A stretch of 64,000 nt of DNA from Novosphingobium lentum NBRC 107847 (GTDB taxonomy: Bacteria > Pseudomonadota > Alphaproteobacteria > Sphingomonadales > Sphingomonadaceae), in the NCBI RefSeq assembly GCF_001590965.1, contig NZ_BCTW01000009.1, forward strand, positions 62,001-126,000, written 5' to 3'. The notes beneath the pieces were generated by a model. It made no database searches. It was given only the letters and a program-made list of their open reading frames with translations, and was not told the origin of the DNA. Position 1 is the stretch's first letter, and each line of letters starts with the position of its first letter. This document shows, one piece after another, positions 1 through 6,959 of the stretch. The position numbers and the translations under genes were made by a program.

Positions 1-1
1 C

Positions 2-1606
2 ATTCTCAAGGAAATCAACGAGCGGCTGGGCTTCCTCAACAACGTCGGGCTCGATTACCTCAATCTCGATCGCACCAGCGGCACGCTCTCGGGCGGCGAA
101 AGCCAGCGTATCCGTCTTGCCAGCCAGATCGGCTCGGGCCTGTCGGGCGTGCTCTACGTGCTCGACGAACCCAGCATCGGCCTGCATCAGCGCGATAACG
201 ACATGCTGCTCGCCACGCTGCGGCGCCTGCGCGATCTGGGCAACACCGTGATCGTGGTCGAACATGACGAGGACGCGATCCGCACCGCCGATCATGTCGT
301 TGATCTCGGCCCCGGCGCGGGCGTGCATGGGGGCGAGATCGTGGCGCAGGGCACGCTCGCCGATATCCTCGCCTGCGACGCCAGCCTCACCGGCCAGTAC
401 CTGTCGGGCAAGCGCCGCATCGATGTGCCCGCCACCCGCCGCAAGGGCAACGGCCACAAGATCACGGTCAAGAACGCGCGCGCCAACAACCTCAAGAACG
501 TCACCGCCTCGATCCCGCTGGGCACGTTCACCTGCGTCACCGGCGTCTCCGGATCGGGCAAGTCGAGCTTCACCATCGACACGCTCCACGCCGGCGCCGC
601 CCGCGCCCTGAACGGCGCGCGCGTCATCGCCGGGGCGCACGATGCCATCACCGGGCTGGAACACTGCGACAAGGTGATCGAGATCGACCAGTCGCCGATC
701 GGCCGCACCCCGCGCTCCAACCCCGCCACCTACACCGGCGCGTTCACCCAGATCCGCGACTGGTTCGCCGGCCTGCCCGAAAGCGCCGAGCGCGGGTACA
801 AGCCCGGCCGCTTCAGCTTCAACGTCAAGGGCGGGCGGTGCGAGGTGTGCCAGGGCGATGGCCTGATCAAGATCGAGATGCACTTCCTGCCCGACGTCTA
901 CGTCACTTGCGAGGAATGCAACGGCAAGCGCTACAACCGCGAAACGCTGGAAGTGAAATTCCGCGGCCACTCGATCGCCGACGTGCTGGACATGACGATC
1001 GAGGATGCCGAAGGCTTCTTCAAGGCCGTGCCCCCCATTCGTGACAAGATGCAGATGTTGGGCGAAGTCGGCCTCGGCTACGTCAAGGTCGGCCAGCAGG
1101 CCACCACGCTGTCAGGCGGAGAGGCGCAGCGCGTCAAGCTCGCCAAGGAATTGAGCCGCCGCTCCACCGGGCAGACGCTGTACATCCTCGATGAACCCAC
1201 CACCGGGCTGCATTTCGAAGACGTGCGCAAACTCCTGGAAGTGCTCCACCGCCTGGTCGACCAGGGCAACTCGGTGGTGGTGATCGAACACAACCTCGAC
1301 GTGATCAAGACCGCCGACTGGGTGCTCGATCTCGGCCCCGAAGGCGGCGTGCGCGGCGGCGAGATCGTCGCCGAAGGCACCCCCGAACAAGTCGCCGCCA
1401 GCCCGCGCAGCTTCACCGGCCACTACCTCGCCCCGCTGCTGGAGGTGCAGCGCACCGAACGCGCCGCGCCCAAGCCCAAGCAGAAACAGCTGTTCCCCCA
1501 AACCAAAGCCGCCGCCAAACGCGAACGCGCGGCGGCCCGGGAGAAGGCGGCAGAGGTGAAGGCCGCACCCAAGGCGCGAAAACGCGCTGTAACATCCTCG
1601 TCCTGA
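2..1606 (+). CDS. uvrA: UvrABC excinuclease subunit A, C-terminal part (5' end outside window)
   Basis: UvrA is the damage-recognition ATPase of nucleotide excision repair; it dimerises and loads UvrB. The reading frame is open from the first bases of the window, so the gene starts upstream. Visible in order are the ABC signature [12 protein letters not shown] with Walker B ([10 protein letters not shown]), the second Walker A ([10 protein letters not shown]), a CxxC...CxxC zinc module (CEVC and CEEC), a second ABC signature ([12 protein letters not shown]) and Walker B ([11 protein letters not shown]). The last 50 or so residues are a Lys/Ala/Arg-rich tail beyond the conserved core, which varies between species. 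Repeat-rich DNA follows the stop. Confidence 0.97.
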   Translation: MLKEINERLGFLNNVGLDYLNLDRTSGTLSGGESQRIRLASQIGSGLSGVLYVLDEPSIGLHQRDNDMLLATLRRLRDLGNTVIVVEHDEDAIRTADHVVDLGPGAGVHGGEIVAQGTLADILACDASLTGQYLSGKRRIDVPATRRKGNGHKITVKNARANNLKNVTASIPLGTFTCVTGVSGSGKSSFTIDTLHAGAARALNGARVIAGAHDAITGLEHCDKVIEIDQSPIGRTPRSNPATYTGAFTQIRDWFAGLPESAERGYKPGRFSFNVKGGRCEVCQGDGLIKIEMHFLPDVYVTCEECNGKRYNRETLEVKFRGHSIADVLDMTIEDAEGFFKAVPPIRDKMQMLGEVGLGYVKVGQQATTLSGGEAQRVKLAKELSRRSTGQTLYILDEPTTGLHFEDVRKLLEVLHRLVDQGNSVVVIEHNLDVIKTADWVLDLGPEGGVRGGEIVAEGTPEQVAASPRSFTGHYLAPLLEVQRTERAAPKPKQKQLFPQTKAAAKRERAAAREKAAEVKAAPKARKRAVTSSS

Positions 1607-1616
1607 ACCCTTGATC

Positions 1617-1749
1617 GTCATCCTGAACTTGTTTCAGGATCCATCCCTCGCCCCACCCGGAGCAAGCGGTTGCGCGCACCGCAGTCTTGCGCGCCATTCG
1701 ACACGCCGCGCCTGCGTCCCGATGGATGCTGAAACGCGTTCAGCATGAC
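1617..1749. repeat. R1 element, copy a (full length, inverted ends)
   Basis: About 133 bp. It begins GTCATCCTGAACTTGTTTCA followed by GGATCCAT, and ends with the near-inverted ATGGATGCTGAAACGCGTTC followed by AGCATGAC. The interior contains GGAGCAAGCGGTTGCGCGCA. It has no coding capacity. It matches copies b and e over its whole length, so it looks like a mobile or MITE-like palindromic element. Confidence 0.85.
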
Positions 1750-1873
1750 GAGGTTGGTTATGGGTCAAAAAGTGAACGCGCCCCCGTGGCCGACGTCCGA
1801 AACCGCCCCTGCGGTTAAAGCAGGTACCGCGATGCTCGCGTTCGCGGCAGCAATACCAAACCCTACCCCCATC

Positions 1874-2006
1874 GTCATCCTGAACTCGTTTCAGGATCCA
1901 TCCCTCGGCCCACCCGGAGCAAGCGGTTGCGCGCACCGCAGCCTTGCGCGCCATTCGACACGTCGCGCCCGCCGCCCGATGGATGTTGAAACAAGTTCGG
2001 CATGAC
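1874..2006. repeat. R1 element, copy b (full length)
   Basis: Same length and orientation as copy a, with an interior close to identical (GGAGCAAGCGGTTGCGCGCA, then TTGCGCGCCATTCGACAC). The right end is ATGGATGTTGAAACAAGTTC followed by GGCATGAC. The few substitutions between a and b point to fairly recent amplification. Confidence 0.85.
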
Positions 2007-2055
2007 GAGGTTGCGCGCCCACACGAAGCAGGGCATCCCCCGTCGCGGAGGCTCC

Positions 2056-3663
2056 ATGACCAACACGCTCTTTTATGGTGACAATCTTCAGGTGCTGCGC
2101 GAGCATGTGAAGGATGACAGCGTGGACCTGATCTATCTTGATCCGCCGTTCAATTCGAACGCCAACTACAACATCCTGTTCAAATCGCCCGAGGGGCAGA
2201 ACAGCGACGCGCAGATCGAGGCGTTCGAGGATACCTGGCACTGGAACGACACCGCCGAACACGCTTTCGATGAAGTCATGCGGTCGGGCAACACCAAGGC
2301 GTTCGACCTGCTGCGCGCGATGCGCGATTTTCTGGGCGACAACGACATGATGGCGTACCTCGCCATGATGGCGGTGCGGCTGCTCGAACTGCACCGCGTG
2401 CTCAAACCCACCGGCAGCCTGTATCTGCACTGCGATCCGACTGCGAGCCACTACCTCAAGCTGCTGCTGGACGGGGTGTTTGGGGCGGATAAGTTCGTCA
2501 ACGAAATCACTTGGAAGCGGTCACACGCGCATAGCGACGCAAAGCAGGGAGCACAGCATTTCGGTCGTTTGACTGATACGATTTTGTTCTATTCCAAAGG
2601 CTCGAAACGCATTTGGAACGTGCTCTATACGCCATACGATCAGGGATACATTGATCGAGACTATCGTCGCCTAGAACCCGATGGCCGCCGCTATCGCTTG
2701 GATAACATTCAGGGACCGGGCGGAGCAGAAAAGGGCAACCCCTATTACGAAGTGATGGGTGTCTCACGCCATTGGCGATATTCTCGGGAGAAGATGGCCG
2801 CACTCATCGAACAAGGTAGGATTATCCAGACGCAGCCGGGCGCGGTTCCACAATACAAGCGATACTTGGACGAAATGCCGGGAGTGCCGCTCCAGAATCT
2901 TTGGGCAGACCTCCCAATAATCAATAATAGATCAAGTGAGGGCCTCGGCTATCCCACGCAAAAACCGCTGGCGCTGCTCGAACGGATCATCGCCGCCTCG
3001 TCAAACGAGGGCGACGTGGTGCTCGATCCGTTCTGCGGCTGCGGCACCGCGATCCACGCCGCCGAAAAACTCCACCGCCAGTGGATCGGCATCGACGTTA
3101 CCCATCTGGCGATCACGCTGATCGAAAAGCGGATGAAGGATGCCTTCCCCGGCATCGCCATGCAGGTGGAAGGCACGCCCAAGGACCTCAACGCCGCGAT
3201 GGATCTGGCGGCGCGCGACAAGTACCAGTTCCAGTGGTGGGCGTGCAGTCTGGTCGATGCGCACCCCTATGGCGGCAAGAAAAAAGGCGCCGACGGCGGG
3301 GTGGACGGGATCATCTATTTCAAGCCCGACGGCAAGCGCACCGAAAAGGCGCTGGTCTCGGTCAAGGGCGGCGACAACGTGGACGTGAAGATGATCCGCG
3401 ACCTGCATTCCGCGATGGAGCGCGAGAAAGCGCCGATCGGCATCTTCATCTGCAAGGGCCTGCCGACCAAGCCGATGCGCACCGAAGCCGCCGCCGTGGG
3501 CGTGCTCAACAGCGAAGTCACCGGCAAGGCCCACCCGCGCCTGCAAATCCTGACGCTGGCCGAACTGTTCCAGGGCAAAAAGCCCGACATCCCATGGGTG
3601 GACGCCAGCGTGCTGAAAAGCGCCAAGCGCGAGGACCGCAGCCAGCAGGGGACGTTGTTGTAG
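2056..3663 (+). CDS. Site-specific DNA methyltransferase with C-terminal Mrr-like nuclease domain
   Basis: A 535-residue protein. Residues 1-340 form an amino-methyltransferase of the N6-adenine/N4-cytosine class with circularly permuted (beta-type) order: the catalytic motif DPPF (29-32) precedes the SAM-binding motif VLDPFCGCG (about 322-331). Between them lies the presumed target-recognition region. The C-terminal ~150 residues resemble Mrr-type PD-(D/E)xK domains: GADGGVDG with D417, then VSVKGG with K437. I chose the ATG at 2056 because it follows a GCGGAG ribosome-binding site and matches the family N-terminus (MTNTLFYGDNLQVL); an in-frame upstream start would begin inside a repeat. No separate restriction gene is adjacent. 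Whether the nuclease-like domain cuts DNA is unknown. The central third is visibly less GC-rich than the ends. Confidence 0.9.
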   Translation: MTNTLFYGDNLQVLREHVKDDSVDLIYLDPPFNSNANYNILFKSPEGQNSDAQIEAFEDTWHWNDTAEHAFDEVMRSGNTKAFDLLRAMRDFLGDNDMMAYLAMMAVRLLELHRVLKPTGSLYLHCDPTASHYLKLLLDGVFGADKFVNEITWKRSHAHSDAKQGAQHFGRLTDTILFYSKGSKRIWNVLYTPYDQGYIDRDYRRLEPDGRRYRLDNIQGPGGAEKGNPYYEVMGVSRHWRYSREKMAALIEQGRIIQTQPGAVPQYKRYLDEMPGVPLQNLWADLPIINNRSSEGLGYPTQKPLALLERIIAASSNEGDVVLDPFCGCGTAIHAAEKLHRQWIGIDVTHLAITLIEKRMKDAFPGIAMQVEGTPKDLNAAMDLAARDKYQFQWWACSLVDAHPYGGKKKGADGGVDGIIYFKPDGKRTEKALVSVKGGDNVDVKMIRDLHSAMEREKAPIGIFICKGLPTKPMRTEAAAVGVLNSEVTGKAHPRLQILTLAELFQGKKPDIPWVDASVLKSAKREDRSQQGTLL

Positions 3664-3697
3664 GGGGCGTCCCCACACTCATCGCCATCCTCGCACT

Positions 3698-3753
3698 GTC
3701 ATCCTGAACTTGTTTCAGAGTCCATTTCTCGGTCCGCGCGGAGCAAGCGGTGG
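3698..3753. repeat. R1 element, copy c, left half
   Basis: Left end of an R1 element (GTCATCCTGAACTTGTTTCA, then GAGTCCAT, then GGAGCAAGCGGTGG). Homology to the other copies stops where the body of the GIY-YIG gene begins. The stop codon and last codons of that gene lie inside this half element. Confidence 0.75.
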
Positions 3754-4053
3754 CAGGCCCAGCCCCGGAGCCAGATCGTGCCAGTCGGGGTTGTCCGTCT
3801 GGATCAGCGTGATCTTCCACGGCCTGTGCCAGTTCTTCAACTGCTTCTCGCGCGCAATGGCGAGGTCCATGTCGCCGAACAGTTCGTAGCGAACGAGGCG
3901 ATAGATCGCGTAACGGTCAGAGAAGCCCGGCAACGCGCCGTTGCGGTGCTGCCACAGGCGGCGGACAAGATCGGACGTCACCCCGATATACAGTGTGCCG
4001 TAGGGCCTGCTGGCAAGAATATAGGTGCAGGGCTGGCGGTCCGCACGGCTCAT
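3715..4053 (-). CDS. Small GIY-YIG endonuclease-family protein
   Basis: A 112-residue single-domain GIY-YIG protein of the UvrC-N/YhbQ type. The core reads CTYILASRPYGTLYIGVTSD followed by LVRRLWQHR, giving the paired GIY/YIG strands and the conserved Arg. A later Glu sits in the AREKQLKNWHR segment. Families like this are often annotated as putative endonucleases or, wrongly, as excinuclease subunit C; no cellular role is established. The last dozen residues (PPLAPRGPRNGL) are encoded by R1 repeat sequence. The start codon lies a few bases from the matching right half of R1, so the gene sits between the two halves of one element. Confidence 0.88.
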   Translation of the reverse strand: MSRADRQPCTYILASRPYGTLYIGVTSDLVRRLWQHRNGALPGFSDRYAIYRLVRYELFGDMDLAIAREKQLKNWHRPWKITLIQTDNPDWHDLAPGLGLPPLAPRGPRNGL

Positions 4054-4056
4054 GGC

Positions 4057-4102
4057 TTCGGCGCTTGCGGCACGATGGATGCTGAAACAAGTTCAGCATG
4101 AC
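4057..4102. repeat. R1 element, copy c, right half
   Basis: Right end of an R1 element, clearest from GCTTGCGGCACGATGGATGC, then TGAAACAAGTTCAGCATGAC. It is nearly identical to the right end of copy e. With the left half at 3698-3753 it brackets the GIY-YIG gene. Confidence 0.75.
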
Positions 4103-4132
4103 GCCGATTTGGCGGAATCGGTATCCCGCCTC

Positions 4133-4159
4133 GTCACCCTGAAACGCGTTCAGCATGAC
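4133..4159. repeat. R1 fragment, copy d (joined ends only)
   Basis: A 27 bp remnant reading GTCACCCTGAAACGCGTTCA then GCATGAC, in which the left and right R1 ends are fused without an interior. It may be a deletion product or a solo terminal repeat. Confidence 0.6.
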
Positions 4160-4188
4160 GGGGGTCTGGTGTAACTGCCTGTCTCACT

Positions 4189-4321
4189 GTCATCCTGAAC
4201 TTGTTTCAGGACCCATCCCTCCGCCCACGCGAAGCAAGAGGGTGCACACGCCTTTGCCGCGCGCGCTATTCGACGCTCCGCGCGTGCGGCACGATGGATG
4301 CTGAAACAAGTTCAGCATGAC
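4189..4321. repeat. R1 element, copy e (full length)
   Basis: About 133 bp with both ends intact. The interior is more diverged than in copies a and b (GAAGCAAGAGGGTGCACACG). Apart from the small copy d, the stretch between the GIY-YIG gene and the next ORF (4054-4393) contains nothing else recognisable. Confidence 0.82.
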
Positions 4322-4393
4322 GATTTCCATTTTCCTACACGCCCCCACCCCGCTACACCCACCTGTTCCCTTAATGTTCCAAGGAGCAGGCGC

Positions 4394-5890
4394 ATGGTTG
4401 ATCGGGCTGATCGCGGTTTCGGGCGCGGGTGGGTGCCGGAGGAGCGGTTCGACGATGACTGGGGTGCGGCCTCGGCCCCCCGGATCAACAGCAGTGGCAC
4501 CGGCAAGGCGCGCACCCAGACTACGGGTGGGGCAACGGGTGGGGCTGCGGGCGGGCGCAGGCGCAAGCCTTCGGCGCTGGAGCTGGAAGCGGCGGCCGAT
4601 CCGTTCGGCGCGGCGGCGCGCGCGCTGGCGCATGAGGCCGAACTGCTGGGGCATGACGCTGCGGACGCCGATGCGCCGCTGACCGGCCCGCGCGCCGTGC
4701 CGCCGCCGGGGGACTGGCGCGAGCGGTTCCTGAGCGAGACCGATGCGGCGTTCAGGGGTGATGGCGCGGGCCCACCCCCGGCGCCTCCCGCAGGCGGGAG
4801 CGGGGACGATGCCGCGTCTGCGCCTCCCCCGGCGCGCCATGACGGGTGGACGCCGGCGCGGCAGGTGCGGTTTCTGGCAGCGCTGGCGCGCGGCGGCAAT
4901 GTGCGCGTCGCCGCCGCGCGCGTCGCGCTGTCGGCGCAGGCGGCCTATGTCTTGCGCCGCCGCGATCCGGTGTTCGCGCAAGGCTGGGACGGGGCGCTGG
5001 TGCTGGCGCGCGAGGCGGCCGAGCAAGTGCTGGCCGAACGCGCGATCGACGGGGTGGTCGAGACGGTGTTCTATCGCGGCGAGCCGGTCGGCGCGAAACG
5101 GCGCTTCGACGGCAAGCTGCTGCTGGCGCACCTGGCGCGGCTCGATGCGCGCGCGGGCGACGAACTGGCCTGCGCCACCGCCGCGCGGTTCGACGAACTG
5201 CTCGCCGCGATCGCCGATGGCCAGACCGAGTGCGGCGAATATGCCGCGCAAGGCTGGCAACCGGCCACCCCGGCGCGGCCCGAATTCATCCACGATGCGC
5301 TGCTCGATTACTCCGACGCCTGCGCCGGGGCAGAGGATGGCGAGGGGGCGGAGCCGGACGGGGCGGGCGAGCCGGGTGACGCGCAGGATGGCCCCGAAAC
5401 CGGGGATGACGATACCGGGGACGACGATCCGCGCACCGCGCAATTCCGCGCGGTGCAGGATGCCGCCGCCGCGACCTGGGACGCGCGCTTTGCCGCGGTG
5501 CTGGCGCGGGTGGATGCCATCGAGGCGGGCGGGGATGGTGAGGCGGACGGATGGGGGCCGATCGAGTTCAAGTCGTGCGATGCGGGCGGCGATCGGTCAG
5601 AGCGCGATGAAATCGCCCAAACTCCGTTCATGTCGAGCGAAGTCGAGACACGTCTTGCCACCACTGGATGTGGCGCAACATCCCTCGACTTCGCTCTGGA
5701 TGAGCGGAGTGGGGGTGGATCCATCCAATTTCATCGCGATGTAGCGGGGGCTGGGCCGGTTCGGCGGGGGGCCGCGAACTTTGCGACCGGGTGTGTCAAC
5801 TTCGTCAACTTCGCGGCGCCGGCCCGCGCGCGTTGGGGCCATTGGGGTGCTGATCAATGCGCCAGTGGGCGCGGGCGCGCGATGGGGTAG
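4394..5890 (+). CDS. Hypothetical HTH protein with repeat-derived C-terminus
   Basis: A 498-residue ORF starting at an ATG preceded by AAGGAG (4380s). The N-terminal ~110 residues are Gly/Arg/Asp-rich and look disordered. Residues about 150-260 form the only well-ordered part, containing FLAALARGGNVRVAAARVAL followed by SAQAAYVLRRRDPVF. This is a helix-turn-helix resembling phage terminase small-subunit or homeodomain-like DNA-binding modules seen in sphingomonad hypotheticals. An acidic stretch follows (about 315-350). From about residue 402 the frame reads through repeat R2 (MSSEVETR...) and then R4 (CVNFVNF), so the tail was probably gained when repeats displaced the original stop. No phage genes are nearby. 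Function unknown. Confidence 0.6.
   Translation: MVDRADRGFGRGWVPEERFDDDWGAASAPRINSSGTGKARTQTTGGATGGAAGGRRRKPSALELEAAADPFGAAARALAHEAELLGHDAADADAPLTGPRAVPPPGDWRERFLSETDAAFRGDGAGPPPAPPAGGSGDDAASAPPPARHDGWTPARQVRFLAALARGGNVRVAAARVALSAQAAYVLRRRDPVFAQGWDGALVLAREAAEQVLAERAIDGVVETVFYRGEPVGAKRRFDGKLLLAHLARLDARAGDELACATAARFDELLAAIADGQTECGEYAAQGWQPATPARPEFIHDALLDYSDACAGAEDGEGAEPDGAGEPGDAQDGPETGDDDTGDDDPRTAQFRAVQDAAAATWDARFAAVLARVDAIEAGGDGEADGWGPIEFKSCDAGGDRSERDEIAQTPFMSSEVETRLATTGCGATSLDFALDERSGGGSIQFHRDVAGAGPVRRGAANFATGCVNFVNFAAPARARWGHWGADQCASGRGRAMG
5603..5738. repeat. R2 inverted-repeat element inside a coding frame
   Basis: The outer arms GCGATGAAAT and ATTTCATCGC enclose a second inverted pair based on TGTCGAGCGAAGTCGAGACA and CCTCGACTTCGCTCTGGATG. 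The inner motif recurs as a near-perfect hairpin at 36651-36714. Here it is translated as part of the hypothetical HTH protein. Confidence 0.7.
5794..5813 (+). repeat. R4 short repeat, copy 1
   Basis: TGTCAACTTCGTCAACTTCG: two AACTTCG units 9 bp apart. It is nearly identical to copies at 10512-10531 and 49935-49954. This copy is translated as VNFVNF near the end of the preceding ORF. Confidence 0.7.
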
Positions 5891-5998
5891 GTTCGCATTG
5901 CCGGCGGGGGCAGAGACGGGGGCTGCGCTCCGCACGGCTCCGCGCGGTCGATCCGGCGCGGGACCGTTCCCGCAGCGGCCGGACGGAGGGGATGTCCG

Positions 5999-6331
5999 AT
6001 GACTGCATTGTCACCCAAAGTGCTGGGGCTGTTCGCTTTTCTGGTCGTGACCCAAGTGCTCGGCTCGTCGCTGCTGCCGCGCACCGAAGGCTTTCGCAAC
6101 CCCGCCTGGACCGGCGCGTGCCTGGCCGTCTACCTCGTCTCGTTCTGGTCGCTGGCCGAACTGATCCGCGGCGGCGCGCCGCTGGGCACGGTCATCCCGT
6201 TGCTGGCGGCGGTGGTCCCGCTGGTGGTGATCGGCGTGGGCGTGACGATCTACCACGAACCGGCGTCGTGGGCGCGGATCGGCATCCTGTCGGTCGCCTG
6301 CCTGCTGGTGGGGTATGCCAGCACGGTGTGA
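5999..6331 (+). CDS. SMR-like small membrane protein lacking the key glutamate
   Basis: A 110-residue protein with four predicted membrane helices, the size and layout of small multidrug resistance (EmrE/SugE) transporters. It aligns along its length: VVTQVLGSSL in helix 1, EGF, SFWSLAELI in helix 2, IYHEPASWARIGIL before helix 4. In EmrE the helix-1 residue aligned to Gln19 is Glu14, the residue that binds both proton and drug. Its replacement by Gln argues against normal proton-coupled export. It could be a divergent lipid or metabolite carrier or a non-transporting relative. The start is the ATG following GGAGGGG (5980s). Confidence 0.7.
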   Translation: MTALSPKVLGLFAFLVVTQVLGSSLLPRTEGFRNPAWTGACLAVYLVSFWSLAELIRGGAPLGTVIPLLAAVVPLVVIGVGVTIYHEPASWARIGILSVACLLVGYASTV

Positions 6332-6447
6332 CGGGGCGCGGGTCGGGTTTGAAGTGCGGGCGGGGCGGGTGTAGCCTGCCGGGCGGAACGGGGGGTGCGA
6401 ATCCGCCCCGTCCGTCCGGGACTGCGATGCTTTCGAGGAGATCCGTG

Positions 6448-6873
6448 ATGAACCGTTTGTTGTCGTCGATGACCCTGCCGCTGGCCACGGTGCTGCTGCC
6501 GGCCAGCGCCCTGGCGGCGCCGGTGGTGCTCACCGCCACGCTGACCGGCGCGGCGGAAACCGCCGGCGGCGATGCCGATGGCGCCGGCACTTTCCGCGCC
6601 GAGGCCGATCCCGATTCGGGCGATTTCTGCTACAAGCTCACCGGCGACAAGATCGCCAAGCCGACCATGGCGCATGTCCACACCGGCGCGGCGGGCGCCG
6701 ACGGCCCGCCGCTCGCCACGATCGACGTCACCGGCCCCAAGGACGACGAATGCGTGGCGATGGAGCCCGCCAAGATCAAGGACATCGTCGCCAATCCGGC
6801 CGGTTACTACGTCAACATCCACACCGCCGACTACCCCAAGGGCGCGCTGCGCGGCCAGCTGGCGAAGCAGTAG
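6448..6873 (+). CDS. Secreted CHRD-domain protein
   Basis: A 141-residue protein with an N-terminal signal peptide (hydrophobic to about residue 24, cleavage near ALAA-PVV) followed by one CHRD domain. Domain hallmarks are the opening LTATLTGAAET, the central MAHVHTGAAG and the closing YYVNIHTADYPKGALRGQL. CHRD domains, first named from chordin, occur singly in many bacterial exported proteins of unknown role. I chose the ATG at 6448 because it follows GAGGAGA; an in-frame ATG at 6427 lacks such a site. Two Cys residues (FCYKL and DDECVAM) may pair. Confidence 0.88.
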   Translation: MNRLLSSMTLPLATVLLPASALAAPVVLTATLTGAAETAGGDADGAGTFRAEADPDSGDFCYKLTGDKIAKPTMAHVHTGAAGADGPPLATIDVTGPKDDECVAMEPAKIKDIVANPAGYYVNIHTADYPKGALRGQLAKQ

Positions 6874-6929
6874 CGGGAGGCGTTATTGAGCGGAAGGCGG
6901 GGAATGACCGGAAAGTGGGGGAGCCCAAC

Positions 6930-6959
6930 GAAAATGAGGGCCGGCATCGCTGCCGGCCC
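6930..6959 (-). terminator. Terminator-like hairpin ending the candidate RNA
   Basis: A perfect 9 bp stem (GGGCCGGCA/TGCCGGCCC) with a GCGA loop on the minus strand, followed by TCATTTT. It would end minus-strand transcription coming from argG or from the candidate RNA. It could also stop readthrough from the CHRD gene on the plus strand, although no T run is present there. Confidence 0.55.

Larger units (their letters stand above)
1607..2055. other. Gene-free stretch with two R1 repeat copies
   Basis: No convincing gene lies between uvrA and the methyltransferase. The stretch holds two full R1 elements, separated by about 124 bp of unrelated sequence. The second ends about 50 bp before the methyltransferase start, so the promoter of that gene must lie in or next to the repeat. 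Confidence 0.7.

Noticed and set aside
1617-4321. A CRISPR array formed by the repeated GTCATCCTGAAC sequences
   Set aside because: Copies are about 130 bp with inverted ends, irregularly spaced, and no cas genes are present.
4394-5890. Phage terminase small subunit
   Set aside because: Only the helix-turn-helix portion is reminiscent; there are no other phage genes, and the protein is too long and mostly low complexity.
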